Below are positions 9,171 to 16,562 of a stretch of DNA of 64,000 nucleotides, in pieces. The DNA lies in NCBI GenBank assembly GCA_022870745.1, contig CP085323.1, positions 4,774,001 through 4,838,000 on the forward strand. The letters are read 5' to 3'. The stretch comes from Silvibacterium acidisoli. Lineage in GTDB: Bacteria; Acidobacteriota; Terriglobia; Terriglobales; Acidobacteriaceae. The notes under the pieces are model-generated. The model did not search any database, had not been told where the DNA came from, and saw only the letters and a program-made list of their open reading frames with translations. Made by a program: the position numbers and the translations under genes. Numbering within the stretch: the first letter of the stretch is position 1; each line of letters opens with the position of its first letter.

Positions 9171-9207
9171 TGTGGCTGGAAGCAATGATCTGCCGCTAAC
9201 AGCCACA
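9171..9207. terminator. Possible hairpin between purB and the convergent unknown gene
   Basis: TGTGGCTG (9171-9178) pairs with CAGCCACA (9200-9207) across a 21-base loop. The only T-rich run follows on the minus strand (CAGTTTATTC), so if it terminates anything it is more likely the minus-strand gene ending at 9221. The long loop makes this weak. Confidence 0.35.
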
Positions 9208-9220
9208 GCACCTCCGTTGG

Positions 9221-10240
9221 TCACCTTCCCCCGCTTCCCTTCGTGGCCTCGTTAGCCACTTTCTGCCTGTAGGCATTTCTGATTGCGAGAACATCACTGC
9301 AGACCAGGTCCAACTGCCGGGGATTTTCAACCGCGTTATAGTTTCTGCCTGACGAAAAGTCTGGAACCTGAGGTCCAACCTTATCGCGAAATGCAACGAG
9401 ACGCGGTTCAAGTTTTTCGTGGTATTCATCGAGTTTATTGTTATCCGACGGGCTCACCTCCGCATGGCGATCCGGCCGTGGGCTGTTGTTCAGTTCGGCG
9501 AGCAACGCGTGGTTCCAATCCTGTGAAAAGGCGATGCAGTCCGTCCAGGCTTTTTGTGCCGCGGCCACAAGTGCCGTATCGACCGGCCTGCCGCTTCGCT
9601 GCTGCTGAGTCTGATATTGACGCGCCAGTGAAAAGACCCGCAAGCCGAACTGGCTGGCTTCCATGGCCGAGGTTGGCTGGGTGAAGTCGGGGCTTGCAGG
9701 AGCATCGGGCATCGCTGCATGCAGCCGGTTGCTCAAGGCCGTGAGTCTCGGAGCATATTGCTCCCGGAAAATCTCGGCCTCTCTCTGGTTCGTGTCGGTG
9801 CCCGGCCTCGGCAGCTGCTGTCTGCTTTGTCTGGAGGCTTCCGATGAATCCATCCGGTTTGAAACCCACTCCAGCGAAAAGCTTGAGCAGGCATTCACTA
9901 CCGCGTCCGCCTCTTCCAGGTTGGAGCGCTCCGCCGGGGTCGCCATGGCAAAGGGATTCAGCGCCGCCCCGACACTGCCCAGTTGCTCGTGAATCTCGTC
10001 GAGCTTCGAGTTTACCTGGCTCAGGTCCATCTTCTCAGCGAGGATCTTGTTCATCAGCGCGATCATCTGATTAGCCTTCGCCGCGGACATGCCGGTGCAG
10101 CTAATGCTGACCTGGTTGTTACTGCCTGCAATCGCCGGGCTGCACGTGCCTGTCGTATGCGCGGTTGATGTGGTTTGGCAAAGCATGAACGGGGCAAGCG
10201 AGATGAAAAATAGAGCAAACGGCATTCCACGACGCTTCAT
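9221..10240 (-). CDS. Exported protein of unknown function with AGSNN motif
   Basis: 339 residues with an N-terminal signal peptide (PFALFFISLAPFMLCQ). After it comes CSPAIAGSNNQVSISCTGMS and then a predicted helical segment (AAKANQMIALMNKILAEKM, LSQVNSKLDEIHEQLG), probably a coiled coil. The remaining 230 residues are mostly helical and polar, with no motif I recognise. The ATG at 10240 has GAGG five bases upstream and overlaps the stop of the preceding gene by four bases (ATGA). The two are therefore translationally coupled. I cannot assign a role. Confidence 0.75.
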   Translation of the reverse strand: MKRRGMPFALFFISLAPFMLCQTTSTAHTTGTCSPAIAGSNNQVSISCTGMSAAKANQMIALMNKILAEKMDLSQVNSKLDEIHEQLGSVGAALNPFAMATPAERSNLEEADAVVNACSSFSLEWVSNRMDSSEASRQSRQQLPRPGTDTNQREAEIFREQYAPRLTALSNRLHAAMPDAPASPDFTQPTSAMEASQFGLRVFSLARQYQTQQQRSGRPVDTALVAAAQKAWTDCIAFSQDWNHALLAELNNSPRPDRHAEVSPSDNNKLDEYHEKLEPRLVAFRDKVGPQVPDFSSGRNYNAVENPRQLDLVCSDVLAIRNAYRQKVANEATKGSGGR

Positions 10241-10710
10241 TGTTGCCTCGACTTACGCTTCGGTTTCGGCTGATCGTCCGGATTCGCGTTATAGGTGACG
10301 GTATTGCCTGATCCTGCCACGGCCGGCGCAAAATCCCCGCTGCTGTGCGACTCATTTTTCACCGGCCCTGCAGTTGGAGTGGCCGGGGCGGTTGCAGCAG
10401 GTAAGCCGCGCCACGTCGCATACGTTCCTGCTGCAACAAGAATCGTCGTGGCAATGAGCATCGTGTTCCACTTCACATGTTTCTTGTTCTTGTAACCAAC
10501 GCAGTAGCCAAGTGTGTAGATCACACCTGCCGCGATGACACACCATATTGCGATTCGAAAATGGCTGGAGGTGAAGAATCCACCGACGGTTACAAAAAAT
10601 GCTGCCAGGGCCTGAATCGGCTTTGCCATGCCCTGCGGAAAGCCCATGAATCCTGATCCCAACTCCTCGACCAAACCTGCACCCCCGTTATGCCGAACAG
10701 AGCAACCCAT
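10237..10710 (-). CDS. Small membrane protein of unknown function with AGSGN motif
   Basis: Up to 157 residues. Two or three hydrophobic stretches (PIQALAAFFVTVGGFFTSS, FRIAIWCVIAAGVIYTLGYC, NTMLIATTILVAAGTYATW) precede a Pro/Ala linker and then FAPAVAGSGNTVTYNANPDD and a basic tail. The AGSGN segment echoes the AGSNN motif in its coupled downstream partner. The start is uncertain: the ATG at 10710 lacks a ribosome site, while an in-frame ATG at 10647 (GFPQGMAK) is preceded by AGGA. It is divergent from the exported protein at 10822. Confidence 0.65.
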   Translation of the reverse strand: MGCSVRHNGGAGLVEELGSGFMGFPQGMAKPIQALAAFFVTVGGFFTSSHFRIAIWCVIAAGVIYTLGYCVGYKNKKHVKWNTMLIATTILVAAGTYATWRGLPAATAPATPTAGPVKNESHSSGDFAPAVAGSGNTVTYNANPDDQPKPKRKSRQQ

Positions 10711-10821
10711 ATGAAACGGTTAATACCCTCCGCGGCAAGGGAAAAAACGCGGACAACGGTCTTTGCCATCGCATCGAAATCCCGCCCGGTCAATTTGCAG
10801 CATGCGATATTCTTAAGCCGT

Positions 10822-11298
10822 ATGCGTTATGCGTCTGGATGTCTCGTGTTGCTTTCTTTGCTGACCACGGCTGCGCCGGCGCAGCAGAATATCGCTGTGC
10901 CATCCGCCTGCACGCAGAGTGTGAACAGCAAGCTGGGCGGCCTTTTGTCGTCGCAGACGACGCAGGACACGGACAACGTCATGGTCTGCGGCGTGACCGT
11001 CTCTGCCTCACGCACGCAGCGCGGCGGTCGCCACGGCGATCATGAAATCCTGCCGCTGCGCGTGACTATGCCCGGCGGAAACGTACAACTTGTCGAGGTC
11101 GTCATCAATGACGATCTCGACGGCAGGGTTACAGCGCCGGCTAACGTCCAGGTCTATGCCTACGGCCAGGCGTTCTTCCCCACTCGCGGACGCTTCGTAG
11201 CCGGCATCCATGACGTACACTGCTCCACGCACCGCGGGGCCGACAATGGATGGGTCGTTGTCAACGGCGTGAAACATCCTTCGACCTGCAACCGTTAA
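10822..11298 (+). CDS. Small exported protein, weakly DUF3465-like
   Basis: 158 residues. The ATG at 10822 gives a clean signal peptide (MRYASGCLVLLSLLTTAAPA, cleavage before QQN); the frame stays open further upstream but that extension is not signal-like. The mature part has GDHEILPLRVTMPGG followed by GIHDVHCSTHRGADNGWVVV and a terminal Cys. This resembles DUF3465 proteins (RHQKFIV...GIHWTHHDP...GWV), a periplasmic nucleic-acid-binding-like (OB) fold family of unknown role, but the match is partial. Two Cys pairs could form disulphides. Confidence 0.65.
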   Translation: MRYASGCLVLLSLLTTAAPAQQNIAVPSACTQSVNSKLGGLLSSQTTQDTDNVMVCGVTVSASRTQRGGRHGDHEILPLRVTMPGGNVQLVEVVINDDLDGRVTAPANVQVYAYGQAFFPTRGRFVAGIHDVHCSTHRGADNGWVVVNGVKHPSTCNR

Positions 11299-11486
11299 AT
11301 TCTTCTTCAGCAAACATAATTTGCTCCCGCCTCTTCTCCAGCAGATGTTATAAGTTGAGCAACCCCATTACTTTGCGGCATTTTTCCCTCATCGATTTGC
11401 TTTGGACCAGTAAAGACTTCCATAAGAACCGGTTTGTGCGCAGCGGTGGATGAACAGCGGACGCGTACTGTCCAGGAGGCTCTCTT

Positions 11487-12104
11487 TTGATCGATTTTTC
11501 GCCCAGTACGATTGCAGCACTGGTCATCGCCGCCAGTTTTGCAGCGGGTTTGAACGTTTACGCCACCATGCTGACGCTGGGGCTATTGGCACGCGCTCAC
11601 TGGATCGAACTGCCGCCCGGGCTGGACCCTCTCACCCGCTGGTGGATCGTCTGCATCAGCGGATGTCTGTTCGGGCTGGAGTTCATTGCGGACAAGGTTC
11701 CGGGGCTCGATCTGATCTGGAACGGTCTGCAGACTTTTGTGCGTATTCCTGCAGCCGCACTCATGGCCTATCATGCCTCGGCGCAGCTCTCGCCAAAGAT
11801 GCAGCTGATCGCCACCATCGGCGGCGCAGCAATTGCAGCACTCTCACACAGCTCGAAGACGGCAGTGCGCGCCGCGGTCACGCCCAGCCCGGAGCCATTC
11901 TCGAATATGTCCCTGAGTGCAGGCGAGGACATACTGGTCATCTTCATGATGTGGCTGGTCACCAAGCACCCGTGGGCGTCAGCAAGCATCGGTATTGCCT
12001 TCATGGCGCTCGCGCTCATTTCAGCGCGCTGGCTGTACGTGATTGTCCGCAGGGCCTTCAACCAGCCGCATCGCCGCCAGCAAAGTAATCTCGTACGCGA
12101 CTAG
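11487..12104 (+). CDS. DUF4126 family membrane protein
   Basis: 205-residue integral membrane protein with about five hydrophobic segments. Family marks are AASFAAGLNVYATMLTLGLL near the start, FGLEFIADKVPGLDLIWNGL and FVRIPAAALMAYHA in the middle, and HSSKTAVRAAVTPSPEPFSN before the last helices, which fit DUF4126. The function is unknown. The start is TTG at 11487, supported by AGGAGG (11474-11479) seven bases upstream. The 188 bases before it show no other gene. It ends 20 bases before a strong terminator. Confidence 0.8.
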   Translation: MIDFSPSTIAALVIAASFAAGLNVYATMLTLGLLARAHWIELPPGLDPLTRWWIVCISGCLFGLEFIADKVPGLDLIWNGLQTFVRIPAAALMAYHASAQLSPKMQLIATIGGAAIAALSHSSKTAVRAAVTPSPEPFSNMSLSAGEDILVIFMMWLVTKHPWASASIGIAFMALALISARWLYVIVRRAFNQPHRRQQSNLVRD

Positions 12105-12124
12105 ACCCGCTTCGACAAGACGAT

Positions 12125-12167
12125 GCCCTCGCTTCTAGGATGGATAAAGCGAGGGCTTTTCGTTTTT
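12125..12167 (+). terminator. Intrinsic terminator that runs into the ubiX start codon
   Basis: GCCCTCGCTT (12125-12134) pairs perfectly with AAGCGAGGGC (12147-12156) across a 12-base loop, followed by TTTTCGTTTTT. It is well placed to terminate the DUF4126 transcript. The 3' arm contains GAGGG, the only ribosome-site-like sequence for ubiX, and the T-tract contains the first two bases of the ubiX TTG start codon. Confidence 0.8.
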
Positions 12168-12750
12168 GAACCTGACAGTAGCCATGACCGGCGCCAGCGG
12201 CGCCATCTTCGGCAAGCTTCTGCTTGCGACGCTTGATACCGACGAGCGCGTCGAACGAGTTCATTTCATCGCCACGGAAAGCGCACTGCGCGTGCTGGCC
12301 GAAGAGATGCAACTGAGCGGGCGCAATGGGCTGATTGAAAAGCTTCTTGGGCATGCGTCCGGCAAGATCACGCAGCATGTCGAGAATGACATCGGCGCCT
12401 CGATTGCAAGCGGCAGCTATCCCAGCAGTGGCATGATCGTTCTTCCCTGCAGCATGGGAACGCTCGCCTCCATTGCCAACGGCCTCGCGCAGAACCTGAT
12501 CGAACGCGCCGCCGACGTCTGCCTCAAGGAGCGCCGTCCGCTCATCTTATGTGTGCGGGAAACCCCCTTCAATCGCATTCACCTGCGCAACATGACGCTT
12601 GCCGCAGAGGCCGGAGCAACTATCTTCCCGGTGATTCCCTCGTTTTACAACCATCCCGTCGATTCGAACGAGATGGCGCGGCAGTTTGTCTTCCGGGTGC
12701 TGGCCCACATTGGACTGAGGCAGAGTGAGGCTTATGTCTGGGAAGGCTGA
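12166..12750 (+). CDS. ubiX: Flavin prenyltransferase UbiX
   Basis: 194 residues. UbiX makes the prenylated FMN cofactor used by UbiD-type decarboxylases. The Rossmann-like start NLTVAMTGASGAIFG, the PCSMGTLASIANGLAQNLIERAADV region and the phosphate-binding CVRETPFNRIHLRNM are diagnostic. The frame is closed upstream by a TAA at 12145, and TTG at 12166 is the only standard start that keeps the first beta strand; the ATG at 12184 would delete it. The start sits in a terminator U-tract, with GAGGG ten bases upstream inside the hairpin. No ubiD is visible in the window. Confidence 0.93.
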   Translation: MNLTVAMTGASGAIFGKLLLATLDTDERVERVHFIATESALRVLAEEMQLSGRNGLIEKLLGHASGKITQHVENDIGASIASGSYPSSGMIVLPCSMGTLASIANGLAQNLIERAADVCLKERRPLILCVRETPFNRIHLRNMTLAAEAGATIFPVIPSFYNHPVDSNEMARQFVFRVLAHIGLRQSEAYVWEG

Positions 12751-13208
12751 GCGGCAGCCATCGCAAAGGCCTTGCGGATGACCTCGCGGGTAAACGGCAG
12801 TACGTTGTCGAGCTCGTTGGGCGAGGCCCAGCGAGCGGCAGCGGCGTCGCTTGCGCAGCAGAGCGCTCCGCCGGTCACCCGGCACAGATAATCGATCAGC
12901 ACGTAGTGGTAGCGTACCCGGCCGTCTTCATCCCTAGCGATGCGATCCAGAACTTCTACGATAGCCACCGGCTCAACGAGCAGTCCGGTTTCTTCGAGCA
13001 CCTCACGGCGAATGCCTTCTTCCAGGGTTTCACCGGTTTCGAGCGCACCGCCCGGCAGCGACCACTCCCCTTTTAGCGGTTCCTGGCCGCGCTCAATCAG
13101 CAAAACCTGGTTCTGGTGAAGGACCACAGCGCCGACTCCGACGATGGGACGCTGCGGATATTCGCGACTCGCACCCGGGATCGCGTCAGAGCCGGAGAGG
13201 CTTGCCAT
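12732..13208 (-). CDS. Nudix hydrolase
   Basis: 158 residues. The Nudix box GGALETGETLEEGIRREVLE plus EETGL is intact (G-x5-E-x7-RE-x2-EE-x-G), so it should hydrolyse a nucleoside-diphosphate-linked substrate with Mg2+. The core begins PIVGVGAVVLHQNQVLLIER; the style resembles ADP-ribose or GDP-mannose-type house-cleaning enzymes, but substrate cannot be read from sequence. I take the ATG at 13208, which overlaps the end of the upstream nitroreductase gene by 23 bases. Its own 3' end overlaps the convergent ubiX end by 19 bases. Confidence 0.88.
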   Translation of the reverse strand: MASLSGSDAIPGASREYPQRPIVGVGAVVLHQNQVLLIERGQEPLKGEWSLPGGALETGETLEEGIRREVLEETGLLVEPVAIVEVLDRIARDEDGRVRYHYVLIDYLCRVTGGALCCASDAAAARWASPNELDNVLPFTREVIRKAFAMAAAQPSQT

Positions 13209-13836
13209 ACTCGCCGTCAAAGACCGTCTGCGACATGCTGAAACGGCCACCGTAAAACTTGTCTTCCCCATTGCGGTAGCCGACCGCAAGCAGCGCCGCA
13301 ACCTGGTAGCTGAGCGGCAGCTTGAGCACCTCGTGCACTTTGCCCTGCTCGAAGCCTTCCATGGGAGCGGTATCGTAGCCGAGCACCTCCGCCATCAGCA
13401 TCATGCTGGTAAAAGCCAGCATCACCTGCTTGAAGAGCCATGCTGTAGGGTTGGGAAGATTGGAAAGATAATTGGCGATCACGGTGCGAGCCTGCTCGGC
13501 GTAATTCTCAGGCATACCGCCTTCGCGACCCATGCGCAACGACTCATCGAGGTCACCATTGCGCCAGCCGTCGATATCGCCGCATGCGACGATCACCACG
13601 GAAGCTTCTTCGACCTTGGGCTGATTGAAGCTGGCCGCACGCAGACGGCGGCGCTGTTCGGGATTACGGACGACCACAAAACGCCAGGGCTGCAGGTTGT
13701 AGCTGCTTGGCGCGTGCAGGCCGGCGTCGAGGATTCGCTTCAGATCTTCATCTGGAACCGGGGCACCATTGAAGCTGGGAGAAGCGCGGCGTTGTTCGAT
13801 GGCCAGCGACAGCGGCTTTTCCGTGCGATTCGACAT
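13186..13836 (-). CDS. Nitroreductase family oxidoreductase
   Basis: 216-residue FMN-dependent NADPH oxidoreductase fold. The N-terminal IEQRRASPSFNGAPVPDEDL and the FMN-binding LHAPSSYNLQPWRFVVVRNP are typical, as is LMAEVLGYDTAPMEGFEQGK near the C-terminus. The family reduces nitroaromatics or quinones; the physiological substrate is unknown. AAAAGGAG lies about eleven bases before the ATG at 13836. It forms an overlapping two-gene unit with the Nudix hydrolase. Confidence 0.9.
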   Translation of the reverse strand: MSNRTEKPLSLAIEQRRASPSFNGAPVPDEDLKRILDAGLHAPSSYNLQPWRFVVVRNPEQRRRLRAASFNQPKVEEASVVIVACGDIDGWRNGDLDESLRMGREGGMPENYAEQARTVIANYLSNLPNPTAWLFKQVMLAFTSMMLMAEVLGYDTAPMEGFEQGKVHEVLKLPLSYQVAALLAVGYRNGEDKFYGGRFSMSQTVFDGEYGKPLRL

Positions 13837-13911
13837 GCGGGCAGCGTCTCCTTTTAAAGATAATCGGATGAAACAAGAATGGTTAGTTGGATGTTTCGAA
13901 ATCGATTCGCG

Positions 13912-14937
13912 TCAGTGTATCTGATCCATCGGCAATTCTATGGCATACGGATTCTGTCCCGGAGCCTGGGCGTAAACCCACAGTCCATGGAAGCCATTCC
14001 GAAGCTCCGGATACTGAGCAATAAGCGATTTCATCAGGTCAATAATTTGAGTATGTGTAGCTGCAGGATCGGAAACACTTGAAGCCTGGTACTCGACGAC
14101 CAGGTCGAGGTTTCCCGCAAACTCGGCTGTACGCATGCCGGTGATGTTGTATACGCTGCTGCCGCCCTTGAGAGCCATGGGAGTATTCGAGGAGAGTCCA
14201 GTGACAGGCATCGACGCCGGCAGAGACGACTGGGCCTCTTTCTGCAGCTTCTCCAGGTTCGGGCTGGAAATAAAATTGACTGGAGTAGAGAGGAAGAGCG
14301 CCGTCTGATAGTAGAAGTAGGCGTTCCATCCCTCCTTGCGGCTTGCGTAATCGCGGGCCCTTGTCCAGTACCAGACCCCGTCCTGTCCGCCCATGGTCAG
14401 TGGACGGTAGAAAAACCCTCCGAGCTTCCATTCATGCGACTCAGCAGGATCGTTCTGGAGAAGAAACGTCAACTGCTGCGGCGACGGCGTACCCGTGGCA
14501 TGCGCCAGCGCCAACACATAATTCCCGGGCGGCAGCTGCGGAATGACGATCGTAACCACCCGCGAAGACTCCGGAGGCGCACAGAAAAACTGTGCCTCAT
14601 CCTGACCGGCAGGCAGATCGGTTGCCTTCAGGTTGTAGACCGCCTCAAATGTCAGGGTCGAGCCCCTCAGTTGCGGAGAAACGGCCTTGATGCTCGCAGC
14701 CATGCCATCGAACTGCGCGGCCACAGCGGCGATAGTCTGTGAACGGACTCCGGCAACATCCCCGGCCCGGATGCGTGACGCCAGGGTAGTGACTGCATTG
14801 ATGTAGGTGTTGCGGTCGCCGGCAGGAATCTGGCTGGTGGTGACGCAGGAGACGGCATGCGCCATCATCGGCATCGCGGCGACCGCCAGGATGGCAGCCA
14901 GCCACCTGCGGATACGGAGCTTGGGATCGTGGGCCAG
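13912..14937 (-). CDS. Exported protein of unknown function, apparent CTG start
   Basis: About 341 residues, probably periplasmic. The first ATG in frame (14874) lies at the end of a signal peptide: RIRRWLAAILAVAAMPMMAH is encoded upstream of and across it. The frame is open back to a TAG at 15019-15021 and contains no ATG, GTG or TTG before 14874. A CTG at 14937 has GGAGGA nine bases upstream and yields a proper signal peptide, so CTG is the most economical start. The mature protein has GVWYWTRARDYASRKEGWNA in its middle, resembling acidobacterial secreted proteins of unknown role, and YNITGMRTAEFAGNLDLVVE near the end. No catalytic motif was recognised. Confidence 0.72.
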   Translation of the reverse strand: MAHDPKLRIRRWLAAILAVAAMPMMAHAVSCVTTSQIPAGDRNTYINAVTTLASRIRAGDVAGVRSQTIAAVAAQFDGMAASIKAVSPQLRGSTLTFEAVYNLKATDLPAGQDEAQFFCAPPESSRVVTIVIPQLPPGNYVLALAHATGTPSPQQLTFLLQNDPAESHEWKLGGFFYRPLTMGGQDGVWYWTRARDYASRKEGWNAYFYYQTALFLSTPVNFISSPNLEKLQKEAQSSLPASMPVTGLSSNTPMALKGGSSVYNITGMRTAEFAGNLDLVVEYQASSVSDPAATHTQIIDLMKSLIAQYPELRNGFHGLWVYAQAPGQNPYAIELPMDQIH

Positions 14938-15063
14938 TTGGAAGATTCCTCCGCCGGTCTGCTTTCTGGAGTTTTCGATGGGGGAAAAGGAAAACTCGCG
15001 AGCGATTGCGAACCACTGCTAGTCTAGTACATAGAAAGCGGAACGAGGCGCAAGCCGAAAGCA

Positions 15064-15837
15064 ATGAAGAAGATGAATTTCCATTTCGGAAATGTCACCG
15101 GCCGGATGCTCCTGATCGGCACGGCCTCGCTGTTTACCGCTTCCCTTTGTGCGCAGCCCCAGCAACCGGCAGGCTCCGCCGCGGCCCAGCAGCCGGCCGC
15201 AAACGCTCCGCACCACCGGCACCACGCAAAGCCTGTCGCAGCGACACCCAAGCCGGAAGAGCCACCTGTTCCGAAGGTTCTGCCGTCGCTATTCGATCAG
15301 CCGGCGCAACCGGCCACAATTTCGCTGAGCAACGGAACTCTGACGATTCATGCAGACAATTCCAGCCTGACCGCCATCCTTCAGCAGGTTTCGACCACCA
15401 GCGGCATGCACATCGAGGGGCTTTCGCGCGATCAGCGTATCTTCGGCGTCTATGGACCCGGCGATCCGCATGCCGTTATCTCGTCGCTGCTCAATGGCTC
15501 AGGCTATAACATCGTGATGCTCGGCCAGACGGCCGACGGCGCGCCTCGACAACTGACACTGACTCCGAGAAATGCCGCTCCTGCAGGCGCAGCATCCCGC
15601 CCCATGAACTCCGCAGCGGCAAACGCTGACGAAGATGCGGGCGACGAGGATACACAGCCACAGCAGCCCGAGCCTGCTCCCGAGCAGCCGCAGCCGGCCT
15701 CCGAGCGCCCCACTCCGAATTCGGTACGCACTCCTCAGCAGATGATGCAGGAGCTGCAACAGATGCGTCAGCAGCAGATGCAACAGCAACAACAACAACA
15801 ACAGCAGACTCCCGACAACGCAGCGCCGCCCCAGTAA
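15064..15837 (+). CDS. Exported STN-like domain protein with Q-rich tail
   Basis: 257 residues. It has a signal peptide (LLIGTASLFTASLCAQ) and a Pro/Ala/His-rich segment. A domain of about 75 residues (TISLSNGTLTIHADNSSLTA, ILQQVSTTSGMHIEG, HAVISSLLNGSGYNIVML) resembles the secretin/TonB N-terminal short domain. It then ends in an acidic Gln/Pro region with a run of eight Gln. Such a domain alone, without a secretin or receptor barrel, suggests a periplasmic adaptor for a TonB or type II secretion partner; this is inference. It is divergent from the CTG-start gene. Confidence 0.72.
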   Translation: MKKMNFHFGNVTGRMLLIGTASLFTASLCAQPQQPAGSAAAQQPAANAPHHRHHAKPVAATPKPEEPPVPKVLPSLFDQPAQPATISLSNGTLTIHADNSSLTAILQQVSTTSGMHIEGLSRDQRIFGVYGPGDPHAVISSLLNGSGYNIVMLGQTADGAPRQLTLTPRNAAPAGAASRPMNSAAANADEDAGDEDTQPQQPEPAPEQPQPASERPTPNSVRTPQQMMQELQQMRQQQMQQQQQQQQQTPDNAAPPQ

Positions 15838-15856
15838 CGGCTTTTTAAGCAACTGG

Positions 15857-15895
15857 TCATACCTTTGCGGTATGATCTCCTCCAGACTTTGGAGG
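15857..15895 (+). promoter_or_regulatory. Two consecutive stem-loops before glutathione peroxidase
   Basis: The first is a perfect 7-bp inverted repeat, TCATACC-TTTGC-GGTATGA (15857-15875), readable either as a DNA operator or an RNA hairpin. The second, CCTCCA-GACTT-TGGAGG (15879-15895), hides the ribosome site of the gene starting at 15900. Together they fill most of the 62-base gap. No known riboswitch class is evident. Confidence 0.5.
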
Positions 15896-15899
15896 TTCC

Positions 15900-16448
15900 A
15901 TGCGTAAGCTGGCTCTATTCGTAGCACTGTGCGCTGCCGGTGTTTCGTCCGCAGCGGTAAAAAACATCTACGACTTCACCATTAAATCCATCGACGGCAA
16001 ACCGGTCAGCCTGCACGAGTATCACGGCAAGGTTGTCATGATCGTCAACGTAGCCAGCAAGTGCGGATTCACTCCGCAGTACGCCGGTCTTGAATCGCTG
16101 TATGAGAAGTACAAGGATCGCGGCCTCGTGATCGTCGGCGTCCCGGCAAACAACTTTGCCCAGCAGGAGCCGGGCACCGATGCGGAAATCAAGAAGTTCT
16201 GCTCGAACAAATACAACGTCTCCTTCCCGATGATGCACAAGGTCTCGGTGCTCGGACCTGACCAGGCGCCGCTTTACGCCTTCCTGACTGACAAGTCGAC
16301 CGATCCCGCTTTTGCCGGTGACATCAAGTGGAATTTCACCAAGTTCCTTTTCGACCGCAACGGCACGCCGGTCGCCCGCTTTGAACCGAAGACCACGCCC
16401 GATTCACCGGAAGTGACCTCGGCAGTGGAAGCCGCGCTCAGCAAGTAG
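15900..16448 (+). CDS. Exported glutathione peroxidase-family protein (Cys type)
   Basis: 182 residues with a signal peptide (MRKLALFVALCAAGVSSA), so it works in the periplasm, unlike most bacterial homologues. It reduces hydroperoxides, probably with thioredoxin-like donors. The peroxidatic Cys is in NVASKCGFTPQYAGLESLYE, the catalytic Gln in NNFAQQEPGTD, and the Trp/Asn pair in DIKWNFTKFL, so the tetrad is complete with Cys in place of selenocysteine. GGAGG lies five bases before the ATG but is buried in a hairpin. It is convergent with the AsmA-like gene. Confidence 0.94.
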   Translation: MRKLALFVALCAAGVSSAAVKNIYDFTIKSIDGKPVSLHEYHGKVVMIVNVASKCGFTPQYAGLESLYEKYKDRGLVIVGVPANNFAQQEPGTDAEIKKFCSNKYNVSFPMMHKVSVLGPDQAPLYAFLTDKSTDPAFAGDIKWNFTKFLFDRNGTPVARFEPKTTPDSPEVTSAVEAALSK

Positions 16449-16494
16449 CCGAATTCCCTTCCTATCGAGAAGGCGTTCACTGTAAAAACTTAAA

Positions 16495-16523
16495 GGCCGC
16501 AAAGTCTCACGGACTTTGCGGCC
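16495..16523. terminator. Bidirectional terminator hairpin
   Basis: GGCCGCAAAGTC (16495-16506) and GACTTTGCGGCC (16512-16523) form a perfect 12-bp stem with a 5-base loop. On the minus strand it is followed by TTTAAGTTTTTA, a good U-tract, so it mainly serves the AsmA-like gene; on the plus strand the tail is only CTT. Confidence 0.85.
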
Positions 16524-16562
16524 CTTGCCTGAAGCGCACGATCTTCTCTGTGATTCGAAGAT

